DNA of 64,000 nt from Ectocarpus siliculosus. Taxonomy: Eukaryota > Sar > Phaeophyceae > Ectocarpales > Ectocarpaceae. Location of the stretch: contig FN649758.1 in assembly GCA_000310025.1 (NCBI GenBank), positions 652,030 through 716,029 on the forward strand, in the 5' to 3' direction. The translations under genes and the position numbers were made by a program. A model generated the notes under the pieces. The model was not told the origin of the DNA. It worked only from the letters and a program-made list of their open reading frames with translations, and did not search any database. Shown piece by piece: positions 13,301-25,156 of this stretch. Within the stretch, counting starts at the first letter, position 1, and the number at the start of each line of letters is the position of its first letter.

Positions 13301-13693
13301 AAGCGGATGAACCCGCTACAGCATCGAGCTCTGGCCTGTTTCCGGTGGCCTTTCGGCGATTCGGTTTGTCGTCAGGAATTGGCGTGGTTTTACGCCGCTG
13401 CTCGTAGCGTGCGGCGATCGATTTCGTAGATCTTGTGGAGTATCGAGCGACTAAATTGCGCTCAGAATAAATGATCTCCTTTGAATGTTCTACAGTGTTG
13501 ATCCTCCCAAAGTCCACCCACCTGTGACCTTCCTCGGGCATTGTCCGCTTATGACAGGTGCCGCAATCTGGCTCGTTCTGCGGCTTGTATCTTCAGTAGC
13601 TTGGTCTTGTATGAGGTAAATTAAAGAGAAAAATCGAAAGCACAATCTTGATATTGCCGTGTTCCTTCGCACCGCGCTCACCGCCTCACTCTA
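10366..13693. other. Region without a supportable gene
   Basis: It begins with the VAP 3' flank. A short tandem repeat of GACATCCA units lies at 10750-10782. Plus-strand stretches near 11730-11990, 12760-12886 and 13095-13149 have exon-like composition and possible splice signals. The middle one reads RALEVARDL with GTACGT at its end; the last reads RARFDDLESQYSFSRP before GTGAGA. I could not link them into a phase-consistent model or recognise a family. The 247-codon minus-strand frame at 11412-12155 has no recognisable domain. Confidence 0.4.
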
Positions 13694-16600
13694 CGCAACG
13701 CCCCACTTACAACTCTCGAAAAACGGCCCTGCAGCCGTACCGTCTACACAAAGCCAACGCCACGTCGTCGAGTGATCAAAATCTGGATTGATACCATGAC
13801 CACAAATAGACTACAACCCAACTCTTTCGCATCTCCCCGCACGACTCAATGAGCAACTCAGGTACATGTGCGTGCGCGCGAATGGTATTAGCCTACCCTT
13901 CGGTACGACCGTTGCCTCCTAATCAACGACAGCACTTTTGCCCTGCGGAAAAAAGGCAGCCAGAGAAACAAGGAAATCACCATCGTACTGCTGTACATGT
14001 ATGTGTGTACATATATGTAGTCCTCGCCCATCCGTCGACTTAACGGCGTTCTAGGATAGTTGAAGCCCGTTTCCACTGCCTTATTCGCCTTCGACCTTCG
14101 AAACCACGACCTCTGCAACTGGGTTCTTCCAGTCGTAGTCTGCTTGCGAAAGGTCTCCCACGCCATTAATGCCTCGGTGCACGTGGATAAAGCCCTCTGA
14201 ACCACGGCCGCCAAGATTTTCCCTTGGCTTGGGGCTTGCGGGACACGCCCGGCCCCGAATGCAGGTACACTTCTCGTTGTTTTTCTCGGTACCTTTGGGA
14301 AAAAAAGGGAAGAACGCAGGGCCCGTGAATTGATTCTCCGGTATTTTGTTTCATTTCCCTCGTGTGCGCGGTTGTCCGTCGTGCGGTCATTTCGTCCATA
14401 TCGCGAATACCATTGTTGGTGGGAATCGTTGCCACCAAGAATCGTTGGTAGGAATCATTGCCACCAAGAATCGTTGCAAGCCACACAAAGAATAGTTCTC
14501 GTTCTCCGATCCAGATCGGGGTATGTCGTAAAGCAGGTCACGACAGGGGGGTTCAGGTAGAATACGCAAGTGAAAGGTATTCTTGTAGGCAATCGTGATG
14601 TGAATACCGAACATGATTTTCGATTATTCGGACGTCTAACTGGGGGAACACATGGGTAGGTGTCGACTATGGAGTATGGTCCTTGTGAAGAGCGACAGCT
14701 TCATGGCGATGAGATACGCGTTAGAAAAGTAGTCCTCATATTTCGGAATGGCGTGCGCGCGAAGTTCGTGTCAGCTGTGTGAAATTCCCTTGTCCCTTAC
14801 CGGCATCAAAGGCGGGGGGAAAGAGCTTGGACGGGCGCTTGTCGAGGAATTTGGATCCATCGATTCCCATGAAGGCGTCGTTGGTGTTGGCTGCGTCAAC
14901 ATAGTATAGGCAGTTTAATCGATTGATTAGAACTTCGGGTCGTGAGCAGCTTCATTCGACACAGGAGTACACCCATCTCGTAGGAGAAGGCCTGGGGGGT
15001 TTACATGAAACGATGTCGAATCAGTGAGTGCAGCGACATCGCTGAAAGCGATTGAGCGCGTGCGAGCAGATGTAGCAGACGGGACGCATGAGGCGGGATG
15101 AGGCGGTGTTCGGCGATATTTGACGCCGATTGTAATGGTGGGATCACAGGAAAATTGCCGTAGTCTGAAGCGGCGCCGCGCCACTGAGTTTCGCACGTCC
15201 TGTACAAAAATAAGGCCATGTGCCACCGTACTGTCTCTCTTCAGATCACCATCAGCAATTTGCCTGGACATCAACATTCACACGCCCACAGGTTGTCCAC
15301 ACGGATTCAAGTTCAAATTTGCGACTTGGGGATAACGATGGGTATATGCATCGTCTTGTGTTTCGGAAACTCACTGAGCTTGGCCACCACCGAGTAGACA
15401 GGTCGCTTGCATTTGTTCGCGTCAAACGTGATTTCGCCATTCCATGTCTTCCCGGGCAAAAGGGGGCCCTCGGCCGCGGCAAAGCCACAGAAGCCGTCCT
15501 CGCGTGTTGCGATTATCTGTGCGTGCATCGCCCGCCGTTTTGAGAGGCGCGTAGAAACGGTGGAGCGTGTGTGGGTTCCGCGTTTCGTAGAGGGAACAGC
15601 GGTATTGAAGTGTTCGGGTAGCTCCGGTGACAACACCATGCCACGCTCCGTATTGAGTCCCCCGTCCGAGCAAGAACACGGGGACAAATAATCTCGATGG
15701 ACTGGACGTTGAAAGTTCGACAGAATGAGAGGTGGGTACACATGTGAGAGCGAAGACTCCTACTTATCTAGACTGCCACGGCAATTGGCTGTTAGCGTGA
15801 CGCGATGAATCCCTTGTGAAACCAACCAGCGACATACCTCTATAAACCGGTTGACGCCCTCTTCTGCCATCCGCTTGATTGCGCCTCTCGCCTTCCTGCC
15901 CTTAGAGAATAGGGGACTACCCTGGTGAGCAAGAGGGAGAACGGGTGCGACAGATGAAAAGTGTCACGCCGTTGCGGGGGCTGCCGCTCGAAGCATTCAT
16001 GGTTCGTTGGCAGGAGGTAAGGGCACAACATTCCAAGGCAGCCCGTATATTCTCTCCACACAATCACTGGGCTGGTCGGGGAGCAACACGAAGGACAGGT
16101 ACATGGTGTTCAGGACCTGGGCACCTACCTTTTCATGCGCCACGATGATGGGGGGCGAGAAGTCCTGCTTGAAAGTCAAGTTCGTCACGCGGACCTGTAC
16201 GACGTTCGTTCATTGATTGTGTTTGGAGAGGGCGCGGCAGATAAGAACGTTGGCTGGGTACAGACATGAGAGGGAGGCGCTATCGTGACCAAGCTCCGGG
16301 TCGAGGGGACAGCTACCGGCACCGCCATCGACAGTGTTTGTTCAAGGCACTAAGTAGTTGTTGCTTCTAGCTTCAACAACGTGTGGACTGGGAGAACTGC
16401 TGTACATTCTATGTCTCGACCCTCTGAGTAGCTCGACGTACACTGATCGGCCTCCGCTATCTTCCTCACACACAACACGACCATGGCAGCTCGCCTTGTA
16501 CGTCTCCATGCTGCTGCCGCTTGTCGAGCAACCGCTGGCGAGGGAGAGCACTGATGCTAAAGCGAGACCGAACGCGAACTTGACCATCTTCCTCTTGACT

Positions 16601-18719
16601 ACTGTAGGTGTGATATGGTTGGCAGAATGAAGGAACAGAGGGGACAAAGGCCAAGACAGATGAGTGGGGCAGGTGATGGTGATGGGGAAAGACTCGTCCG
16701 TCTCATTGGCATATTCCACGTCGCTCACTGTGAATGAGGGTCTTGTCGAGCCAGAAAGCGCAAATCAACGTTCAGGCCTTGGTGCAGCCGAACAAAATGC
16801 TTCTCAGCGTGTATGAATACACATATCGGCATGTGCCTCACGCGCGGGTGGATGTGCACACGTCAACACCACCTGGATCAGGAGACAATGTCGTGTTCCG
16901 ACAAGTTGAAACAACGCAACCCTCACTCATCACTGCCTTCGGCGAGCGAAAATGGGATATGTTTGTCGTTTGCTGTCAAGCTCGTCCTCACTTGCGAACC
17001 GCTGGCACACCCTCGAAGCGATTCGAACGGATTACTCATTGCGTGTACCGTGTACCACCCGCCTCACCTTCCTTTGTCGTCGCGTGATGTTCCACCTCGA
17101 TCGGTAGCGGTGCGGGATGGCGATGCAGCTTGGGGTTCAGATGTGGTTGTGAGTCTCTGTTGTTTGTGACAGGTGGGGAAGGGTGAGGGCTCGAGGAGAG
17201 AGGCTGGATCTTCCGTCGTGATCAAGATGGTTGAACCGATCGTCAGTGTGTCCCGTCGTCCAAATGCATCGTTGAACTGACAACCCGGACGAATAGCGGA
17301 ACTGTCAGTTTTGCCTCGCGGCGATCGTTGAAGCGAGCCAGCCAAGACGTCGACGACTTTCGATTGTGGGCCATACCCGTCTGAACGGTCCACATTGTGC
17401 AATTACCATTCACAGCTGGAAGACGCAGGAAATCGGTCCAAGCTTCAAGCCCGTCGGCCCTTGCCGTGAAAGTGACTTGATGATGTCAGACTCTCCGGAC
17501 GACAGAGAAGGCGGGGGTGTTTGGTCCCCGGATTATCGCCTCACTTTAGCTAGGCCACGTAAAACGTCTGCCGCACTCACCAAGCTATTTGCTACCTTGG
17601 AGTATCGCCTGATCTCATCAAACATGAAAATAACACCCGAACGTGAAGGGTCCGTCTGTCGGGAGAATCATTCCACGTTCTCTGAGTATCGTCTGGCTTC
17701 TCAAACGTCTGGCGCATCGTACCTTCGGAAAAAACAATGTGCCGATCTTAGCAACTTCTCTAGAGGAGTCGCGCTGCGTTTGCTCCGTATCGACACGTGA
17801 ATGCCCCTCCTTGTCGTAAGGCGTCATGTTTCCGTCCCCGGGGGCAACCCGTAGAGTTGTGGCATGCCGGCGCTCGATGCCGGTAGCATTTATTGCCGGG
17901 CCGAAGGTTAAATGTGTCGACGACTTTAACACCTTGTGGAGCACACTCTGTAGACAGGCGATGAAGCGGTGGCGCCGGCGAGTACCGAGCATCGACTGTG
18001 CCATCGACCGCCTTGGAAACCACAACCGCAAGGGACGGGCCGAGCGACAGTCCGATACAGTCGCGAAGACGCCATGAACCAGCGCTCAGCGACCCCTTTG
18101 TAGGGAGAGCGGCGGCCCCCCTCGTACATGTAGCATAGCGTCGCCGTGGCTGGCAAACTGAGGGATATTTGTGGTCGTGGATTCGAACGAACATTGCCCC
18201 TGCTGAAGTACAAGCATGCCGCTTAACCGGGCACGTATACGTAGCTCTATGCAGTCATCGGTTGGGTGAAGCGACCCCATTGTCGAAACCAGAAATCATA
18301 TCTGTGTACTTACTTCACTTTGACCACCTACCGGATGGCGAAGGTGCTTGGACTTTGTGTCGGGCGGGCGAACCCAAGAGCAGGTTTTTCGATTTTTGGT
18401 ACCCAAGGACGTACCCTCATCACTACTGTACGTACCATTGAGATATTGAACGCTGGCAGGGAAGTGTAAGGTGCACGGGATGCCACGACTCAATGCCCAG
18501 GCCAACTCGGCCCCAAGCGGAGTGTCTGCTGTTTCATTTCCAGCACTCGGACACGAAGTGGTCGGGTCCTCCCCAAGACCACGCTGCAGTACTTGACGCG
18601 CTGGGCCGAACTACTAACGACTCGACATTCATTCGTTGAGGAGGTGAGCGAATGGTGATGTTTTCCGGTCAAAAGAATGTGACAGTCTGTTGTTTTGGCA
18701 GAATCATCTACAGAACACA
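13694..18719. repeat. Direct duplication, copy 1 (about 5.0 kb)
   Basis: Almost the whole segment recurs in the same orientation at 19263-25156. The match starts at CGCAACGCCCCACTTAC and ends at GAATCATCTACA. Outside the spondin exons I count only scattered single-base changes and small indels of 1-5 bp, roughly 1-3% divergence. The unit holds one complete spondin-domain gene on the minus strand plus about 2.1 kb upstream of it (16588-18719). In that upstream part several frames are open on both strands, but none is recognisable. Non-triplet indels between the copies (for example at 16830 versus 23260, and 16911 versus 23343) argue against coding there. Confidence 0.95.
14081..16587 (-). CDS. 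Secreted Spondin_N-domain protein, copy 1
   Basis: Minus-strand exons in transcript order: from ATG at 16587 to about 16465 (donor unresolved), 16194-16129, 15921-15838, 15516-15375, 14890-14801, 14292-14081. Exon 1 gives a signal peptide (MVKFAFGLALASVLS). The rest follows the Spondin_N fold in order: VTNLTFKQDFSPPIIVAHEK; GRKARGAIKRMAEEGVNRF; GPLLPGKTWNGEITF; NTNDAFMGIDG; FPPAFDAG; TEKNNEKC; GSEGFIHVHRGINGVGDL; DYDWKNPVAEV. These match conserved blocks of Spondin_N, namely the 'TNDAF' loop, the DAGTE-NNE segment with a downstream cysteine, and the HVHRGI-GVGDL-DYDW-NPVA end. Phases agree across all resolved junctions. Spondin_N domains occur in extracellular-matrix adhesion proteins of animals and in secreted bacterial proteins, so a cell-wall or surface role is inferred. 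The protein is about 230-240 residues with no other domain. It lies in a direct duplication with a second copy at 20.5-23.0 kb. Family assignment is from memory of the consensus. Confidence 0.8.
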
Positions 18720-19262
18720 TATGTCAGAGCATCATTCCATGGCGGGGTTGAATTCCAGCGGGCCAGCGCAGGGGAAAGCGGGGGTAAATTAGTGCTGCCG
18801 ACTTGACAACCGTTCGTTGTAGTCGATTCTCCTCCCCTTCGTGATACTCATTGCTGTGTGTGACTCCGTCCATCTTACGGATCCGGACCAGCTGCGATCC
18901 TGGACTCAGACGTAAGTGTTTGGGGTGAGGTTGAACAAGCACCCAAATGCATGCGCACAGCCGCGCTGCTGTACTACAGTAGTGACCATAGATTCGGTCC
19001 CTACGTTTATTCTCGAAAGGGCGGATACAATGTCTCGTGCGGAGTAGAGATCAACATCATATCGACCAACTTGGTAGCTTTTGGCGGGAACGCGCATTTC
19101 GGGTTCCGGCCGACGATGCTGATCGAGAGTGCGTCCAAAGAGCTACGGTGACAGGTCCTTGTACGTCGTCTTTCTTCATTTCAAGGAATTCACTTCACTC
19201 TGTGATTAACCCGTGCGGCAGCTTCTGAATGTCGAACCGTCCGCTGACCACAGAAGTTCGTC
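18720..19262. other. Single-copy spacer between the duplicated blocks
   Basis: This 543-bp spacer has no counterpart in the duplicated unit. Plus-strand frame 18951-19151 (containing GPYVYSRKGGYNVSCGVE) and a minus-strand frame over the same bases are both open. I cannot decide whether either is coding. Confidence 0.5.
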
Positions 19263-19365
19263 CGCAACGCCCCACTTACAACTCTCGAAAAACGGCCCTG
19301 CAGCCGCACCGTCTACACAAAGCCAACGCCACGTCATCGCGTGGTGAAAATCTGGATTCATAGAC

Positions 19366-20224
19366 GGCAAATTTTTAATGTACCGGGACAGCGCTTTTAG
19401 GAGTTTGATTACGCGGGCGAAGCCCGCCAATAAACGGTGAAACCCATAATTGATCTGCGAGCCAACGCTTTCAAAATCACCTTTCTCAATGAATCGATGA
19501 AGGAAAGGAGACACCAGAGCAGAGGTGCCGTCACTGGGGCAGCAAAGGAATCACCGTGCAGATATTCTGCCATGCGGGTTGTCAACAAACCGACGCGTCG
19601 GGATGGATGGATGATTGATGTGGTGATTGCTTTGGGTGGGGTGTTCACTCCAATAAAGAACCTACCGATAGATGGAGTCAAGAGAGCGAAAAAAAACAAC
19701 GCGGAGCTGCCAGAGCATCATCATCACGTTACTTGAAGTGTTCTGGCGAAAGGACGGGCGTGCAGATGATATATAAGCATGCATGGATCCCTGGGTGTAG
19801 GTACTACTGCTGTGCTGCAGTAGCTCGACATAAAATGTTCGCGTGTGTGTGCGTGATGCGTGCGTGCGTGTTTGTACCTCTTCTTTTAGCGGGTGCTGCT
19901 GCGTACTCACTCGTCATCGACACTCAGTGTGGCTGGCATTGCGAAACTTCGTGCACACAGAAACCAGAGTGGTCTCTGCTGCTGTTGGCGTCTGGTATGC
20001 GTAAGTTGCAGCGCCCAGGCTCCCGCCTGATGTGTGTCGGTCTCTGAACTGGTTGGTTCGGATGCGGTGCGCGCAGAAGAAAAAGCGGCGTAATTGCCAA
20101 CATTACTCGAAAATAGACAACACGCCAAGTAGGCGCCAAGTTAAATGGAGACAGCTGATTGGCGGACGCCAAGTTAAATCTGTCCCGGCGGCTTTTTTGG
20201 CTTTTTTGATTCCGGGATTCAGGC
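19366..20224. other. 860-bp segment present only in copy 2
   Basis: The segment is bounded by the 7-mer GGATTCA on both sides (about 19354-19360 and 20214-20220). At this point copy 1 has a short junction with a single GGATT. This fits either an insertion making a 7-bp target duplication, or a deletion from copy 1 across the short direct repeat. Near the edges lie CCGGGACAG (19383-19391) and its inverse CTGTCCCGG (20180-20188), plus a repeated CGCCAAGTTAAAT near the right edge. I see no recognisable gene; the frame at 19437-19736 matches no family I know. Confidence 0.6.
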
Positions 20225-20513
20225 ATACCATGACCACAAATACAACCCAACTCATTCGCAACTCCACGCACGGCTCAATGAGCAACTCAGGTACATGTGC
20301 ATGCGCGCGAATGGTATTAGCCTGCCCTTCGGTACGACCGTTGCCTCCTAATCGACGACAGCACTTTTGCCCTGCGGAAAAAAGGCAGCCAGAGAAACAA
20401 GGAAATCACCATCGTACAAGTATTGCTGTAGTCCATATATGTAGCCCTCGCCCATCCGTCGACTTAACGGCGTTCTAGGATAGTTGAAGCCCGTTTCCAC
20501 TGCTTTCTTCGAC

Positions 20514-23017
20514 TTAGGCCTTCGATACGACAACCTCTGCAACTGGGTTATCCCAGTCGTAGTCTGCTTGCGAAAGGTCTCCCACGCCATTAATGCCTCG
20601 GTGCACGTGGATAAAGCCCTCTGAACCACGGCCATGATTTTCCTTTGTCTTGGGGCTTGCGGGACACGCCCGGCCCGGCATGCAGGTACACTTCTCGTTG
20701 TTTTTCTCGGTACCTTTGGGAAAAAAGGGAAGAACGGAGGGCCCGTGAATCGGTTCTCCGTTTCAATATATTATGTTTCATTTCCCTCGTGTGTGCGGTT
20801 GTTCGTCCTGCGGTGGTTTCGTCCATATCGCGAATACCGTTGTTGGTGGGAATCGTTGCCACCAAGAATCGTTGGTAGGAATCATTGCCACCAAGAATCG
20901 TTGCAAGCCACACAAAGAATAGTTCTCGTTTTCCGATCCAGATCGGGGTATGGCGTAAAGCAGGTCACGACAGGGGGGTTCAGGTAGAATACGCAAGTGA
21001 AAGGTATTCTTGTAGGCAATCGTGATGTGAATACCGAACATGATTTTCGATTATTCGGACGTCTAACTGGGGGAACACACGGGTAGGTGTCGACTATGGA
21101 GTATGGTCCTTGTGAAGAGCGACAGCTTCATGGCGATGAGATACGCGTTAGAAAAGTAGTCCTCATATTTCGGAATGGCGTGCGCGCGGAGTTCGTGTCA
21201 GCTGTGTGAAATTCCCTTGTCCCTCACCGGCATCAAAGGCGGGGGGAAAGAGCTTGGACGGGCGCTTGTCGAGGAATTTGGATCCATCGATTCCCATGAA
21301 GGCGTCGTTGGTGTTGGCTGCGTCAACATAGTATAGGCAGTTTAATCGATTGATTAGAACTTCGGGTCGTGAGCAGCTTCATTCGACACAGGAGTACACC
21401 CATCTCGTAGGAGAAGGCCTGGGGGGTTTACATGAAACGATGTCGAATCAGTGAGTGCAGCGACATCGCTGAAAGCGATTGAGCGCGTGCGAGCAGATGT
21501 AGCAGACGGGACGCATGAGGCGGGATGAGGCGGTGTTCGGCGATATTTGACGCCGATTGTAATGGTGGGATCACAGGAAAATTGCCGTAGTCTGAAGCGG
21601 CGCCGCGCCACTGAGTTTCGCACGTCCTGTACAAAAATAAGGCCATGTGCCACCGTACTGTCTCTCTTCAGATCACATCAGCAATTTGCCTGGACATCAA
21701 CATTCACACGCCCACAGGTTGTCCACACGGATTCAAGTTCAAATTTGCGACTTGGGGATAACGATGGGTATATGCATCGTCTTGTGTTTCGGAAACTCAC
21801 TGAGCTTGGCCACCACTGAGAAGACAGGCTCCATGCATTTGTTCGCGTCAAACGTGATTTCGCCATTCCATGTCTTCCCGGGCAAAAGGGGGCCCTCGGC
21901 CGCGGCAAAGCCACAGAAGTCGCGCTCGCCTCTTGCGATTATCTGTGCGTGCATCGCCCGCCGTTTTGAGAGGCGCGTAGAAACGGTGGAGCGTGTATGG
22001 GTTCCGCGTTTCGTAGAGGGAACAGCGGTATTGAAGTGTTCGGGTAGCTCCGGTGACAACACCATGCCACGCTCCGTATTGAGTCCCCCGTCCGAGCAAG
22101 AACACGGGGACAAACAATCTCGATGGACTGGACGTTGAAAGTTCGACAGAATGAGAGGTGGGTACACATGTGAGAGAGAGGACCACCTACTTATCTAGAC
22201 TGCCACGGCAATTGGCTGTTAGCGTGACGCGATGAATCCCTTGTGAAACCAACCAGCGACATACCTCTATAAACCGGTTGACGCCCTCTTCTGCCATCCG
22301 CTTGATTGCGCCTCTCGCCCTCCTGCCCTCGGAGAATAGGGGGTTACTACCCTGGTGAGCAAGAGGGAGAACGGGTGCGACAGATGAAAAGTGTCACGCC
22401 GTTGCGGGGGCTGCCGCTCGAAGCATTCATGGTTCGTTGGCAGGAGGTAAGGGCACAACATTCCAAGGCAGCCCGTATATTCTCTCCACACAATCACTGG
22501 GCTGGTCGGGGAGCAACACGAAGGACAGGTACATGGTGTTCAGGACCTGGGCACCTACCTTTTCATGCGCCACGATGATGGGGGGCGAGAAGTCCTGCTT
22601 GAAAGTCAAGTTCGTCACGCGGACCTGTACGACGTTCGTTCATTGATTGTGTTTGGAGAGGGCGCGGCAGATAAGAACGTTGGCTGGGTACAGACATGAG
22701 AGGGAGGCGCTATCGTGACCAAGCTCCGGGTCGAGGGGACAGCTACCGGCACCGCCATCGACAGTGTTTGTTCAAGGCACTAAGTAGTTGTTGCTTCTAG
22801 CTTCAACAATGTGTGGACTGGGAGAACTGCTGTACATTCTATGTCTCGACCCTCTGAGTAGCTCGACGTACACTGATCGGCCTCCGCTATCTTCCTCACA
22901 CACAACACGACCATGGCAGCTCGCCTTGTACGTCTTCATGCGGCTGCCGTTCGTCGAGCCACCGCTGGCCAGGGAGAGCACTGATGCCAAAGCGAGACCG
23001 AACGCGAACTTGACCAT
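20514..23017 (-). CDS. Secreted Spondin_N-domain protein, copy 2
   Basis: Paralogue of the gene at 14.1-16.6 kb, with the same six-exon structure: ATG at 23017 (exon 1 to about 22895), 22624-22559, 22351-22265, 21942-21801, 21317-21228, 20713-20514. Exons 2 and 5 are identical in sequence to copy 1. Exon 3 has one extra codon (GSNPLFSEGRRARG). Exon 4 reads IIARGERDFCGF where copy 1 reads IIATREDGFCGF, and KCMEPVFSVV where copy 1 reads KCKRPVYSVV. Exon 6 lacks one codon in the linker before GSEGF, reads DYDWDNPVA instead of DYDWKNPVA, and ends earlier (VVVSKA then stop). Every indel inside exons is a whole codon, while introns and flanks carry indels of any length. This shows that both genes have been kept as proteins. 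Role and caveats are as for copy 1: a secreted, probably extracellular-matrix or surface protein. The exon 1 donor is unresolved. Confidence 0.8.
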
Positions 23018-25156
23018 CTTCCTCTTGACTACTGTAGGTGTGATATGGTTGGCAGAATGAAGGAACAGAGGGGACAAAGGCCAAGACAGATGAGTGGGGC
23101 AGGTGATGGTGATGGGGAAAGACTCGTCCGTCTCATTGGCATATTCCACGTCGCTCACTGTGAATGAGGGTCTTGTCGAGCCAGAAAGCGCAAATCAACG
23201 TTCAGGCCTTGGTGCAGCCGAACAAAATGCTTCTCAGCGTGTACGAATACACATATATATCGGCATGTGCCTCACGCGCGGGTGGATGTGCACACGTCAA
23301 CACCACCTGGATCAGGAGACAGTGTCGTGTTCTGACAAGTTGAAAACAACGCAACCCTCACTCATCACTGCCTTCGGCGAGCGAAAATGGGATATGTTTG
23401 TCGTTTGCTGCCAAGCTCGTGCTCACTTGCGAACCGCTGGCACACCCTCGAAGCGATTCGAACGGATTACTCATTGCGTGTACCGTGTACCACCCGCCTC
23501 ACCTTCCTTTGTCGTCGCGTGATGTTCCACCTCGGTCGGTAGCGGTGCGGGATGGCGATGCAGCTTGGGGTTCAGATGTGGTTGTGAGTCTCTGTTGTTT
23601 GTTACAGGTGGGGAAGGGTGAGGGCTCGAGGAGAGAGGCTGGATCTTCCGTCGTGATCAAGATGGTTGAACCGATCGTCAGTGTGTCCCGTCGTCCAAAT
23701 GCATCGTTGAACTGACAACCCGGACGAATAGCGGAACTGTCAGTTTTGCCTCGCGATCGTTGAAGCGAGCCAGCCAGGACGTCGACGACTTTCGATTGTG
23801 GGCCACATCCGACCCGTCTGAACGGTCCACATTGTGCAATTACCGTTCACAGCTGGAAGACGCAGGAAATCGGTCCAAGCTTCAAGCCAGTCGGCCCTTG
23901 CCGTGAAAGTGACTTGATGATGTCAGACTCTCCGGACGACAGAGAAGGCGGGGGTGTTTGGTCCCCGGATTATCGCCTCACTTTAGCTAGGCCACGTAAA
24001 ACGTCTGCCGCACTCACCAAGCTATTTGCTACCTTGGAGTATCGCCTGATCTCATCAAACATGAAAATATCACCCGAACGTGAAGGGTCCGTCTGTCGGG
24101 AGAATCATTCCACGTTCTCTGAGTATCGTCTGGCGTCTCAAACGTCTGGTGCATCGTACCTTCGGAAAAAACAATGTGCCGATCTTAGCAACTTCTCTAG
24201 AGGAGTCGCGCTGCGTTTGCTCCGTATCGACACGTGAATGCCCCTCCTTGTCGTAAGGCGTCATGTTTCCGTCCCCGGGGGCAACCCGTAGAGTTGTGGC
24301 ATGCCGGCGCTCGATGCCGGTAGCATTTATTGCCGGGCCGAAGGTTAAATGTGTCGACGACTTTAACACCTTGTGGAGCACACTCTGTAGACAGGCGATG
24401 AAGCGGTGGCGCCGGCGAGTACCGAGCATCGACTGTGCCATCGACCGCCTTGGAAACCACAACCGCAAGGGACGGGCCGAGCGACAGTCCGATACAGTCG
24501 CGAAGACGCCATGAACCAGCGCTCAGCGACCCCTTTGTAGGGAGAGCGGCGGCCCCCCTCGTACATGTAGCATAGCGTCGCCGTGGCTGGCAAACTGAGG
24601 GATATTTGTGGTCGTGGATTCGAACGAACGTTGCCCCTGCTGAAGTACAAGCATGCCGCTTAACCGGGCACGTGCATGTAGCTCTATGCAGTCATCGGTT
24701 GGGTGAAGCGACCCCATTGTCGAAACCAGAAATCATATCTGTGTACTTACTTCACTTTGACCACCTACCGGATGGCGAAGGTGCTTGGACTTTGTGTCGG
24801 GCGGGCGAACCCAAGAGCAGGTTTTTCGATTTTTGGTACCCAAGGACGTACCCTCATCACTACTGTACGTACCATTGAGATATTGAACGCTGGCAGGGAA
24901 GTGTAAGGTGCACGGGATGCCACGACTCAATGCCCAGGCCAACTCGACCCCAAGCGGAGTGTCTGCTGTTTCATTTCCAGCACTCGGACACGAAGTGGTC
25001 GGGTCCTCCCCAAGACCACGCTGCAGTACTTGACGCGCTGGGCCGAACTACTAACGACTCGACATTCATTCGTTGAGGAGGCGAGCGAATGGTGATGTTT
25101 TCCGGTCAAAAGAATGTGACAGTCTGTTGTTTTGGCAGAATCATCTACATAACACA

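Larger units (their letters stand above)
19263..25156. repeat. Direct duplication, copy 2 (about 5.9 kb with extra segment)
   Basis: Second copy of 13694-18719. It is longer because 19366-20224 is absent from copy 1. The start-to-start offset is 5,569 bp before that segment and about 6,430 bp after it. Bases 23018-25156, upstream of the spondin gene, mirror 16588-18719 and contain no gene I can support. Confidence 0.95.

Noticed and set aside
14387-14614. Frame with VAMIPTNDSWW as the spondin TND exon
   Set aside because: A better, phase-consistent NTNDAFMGIDG exon lies at 14801-14890; the former comes from a short local repeat inside the intron.
17366-18194. Several 130-145-codon frames on both strands, conserved in both duplication copies
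   Set aside because: Their conservation is explained by recent duplication, and nearby non-triplet indels do not respect any frame.
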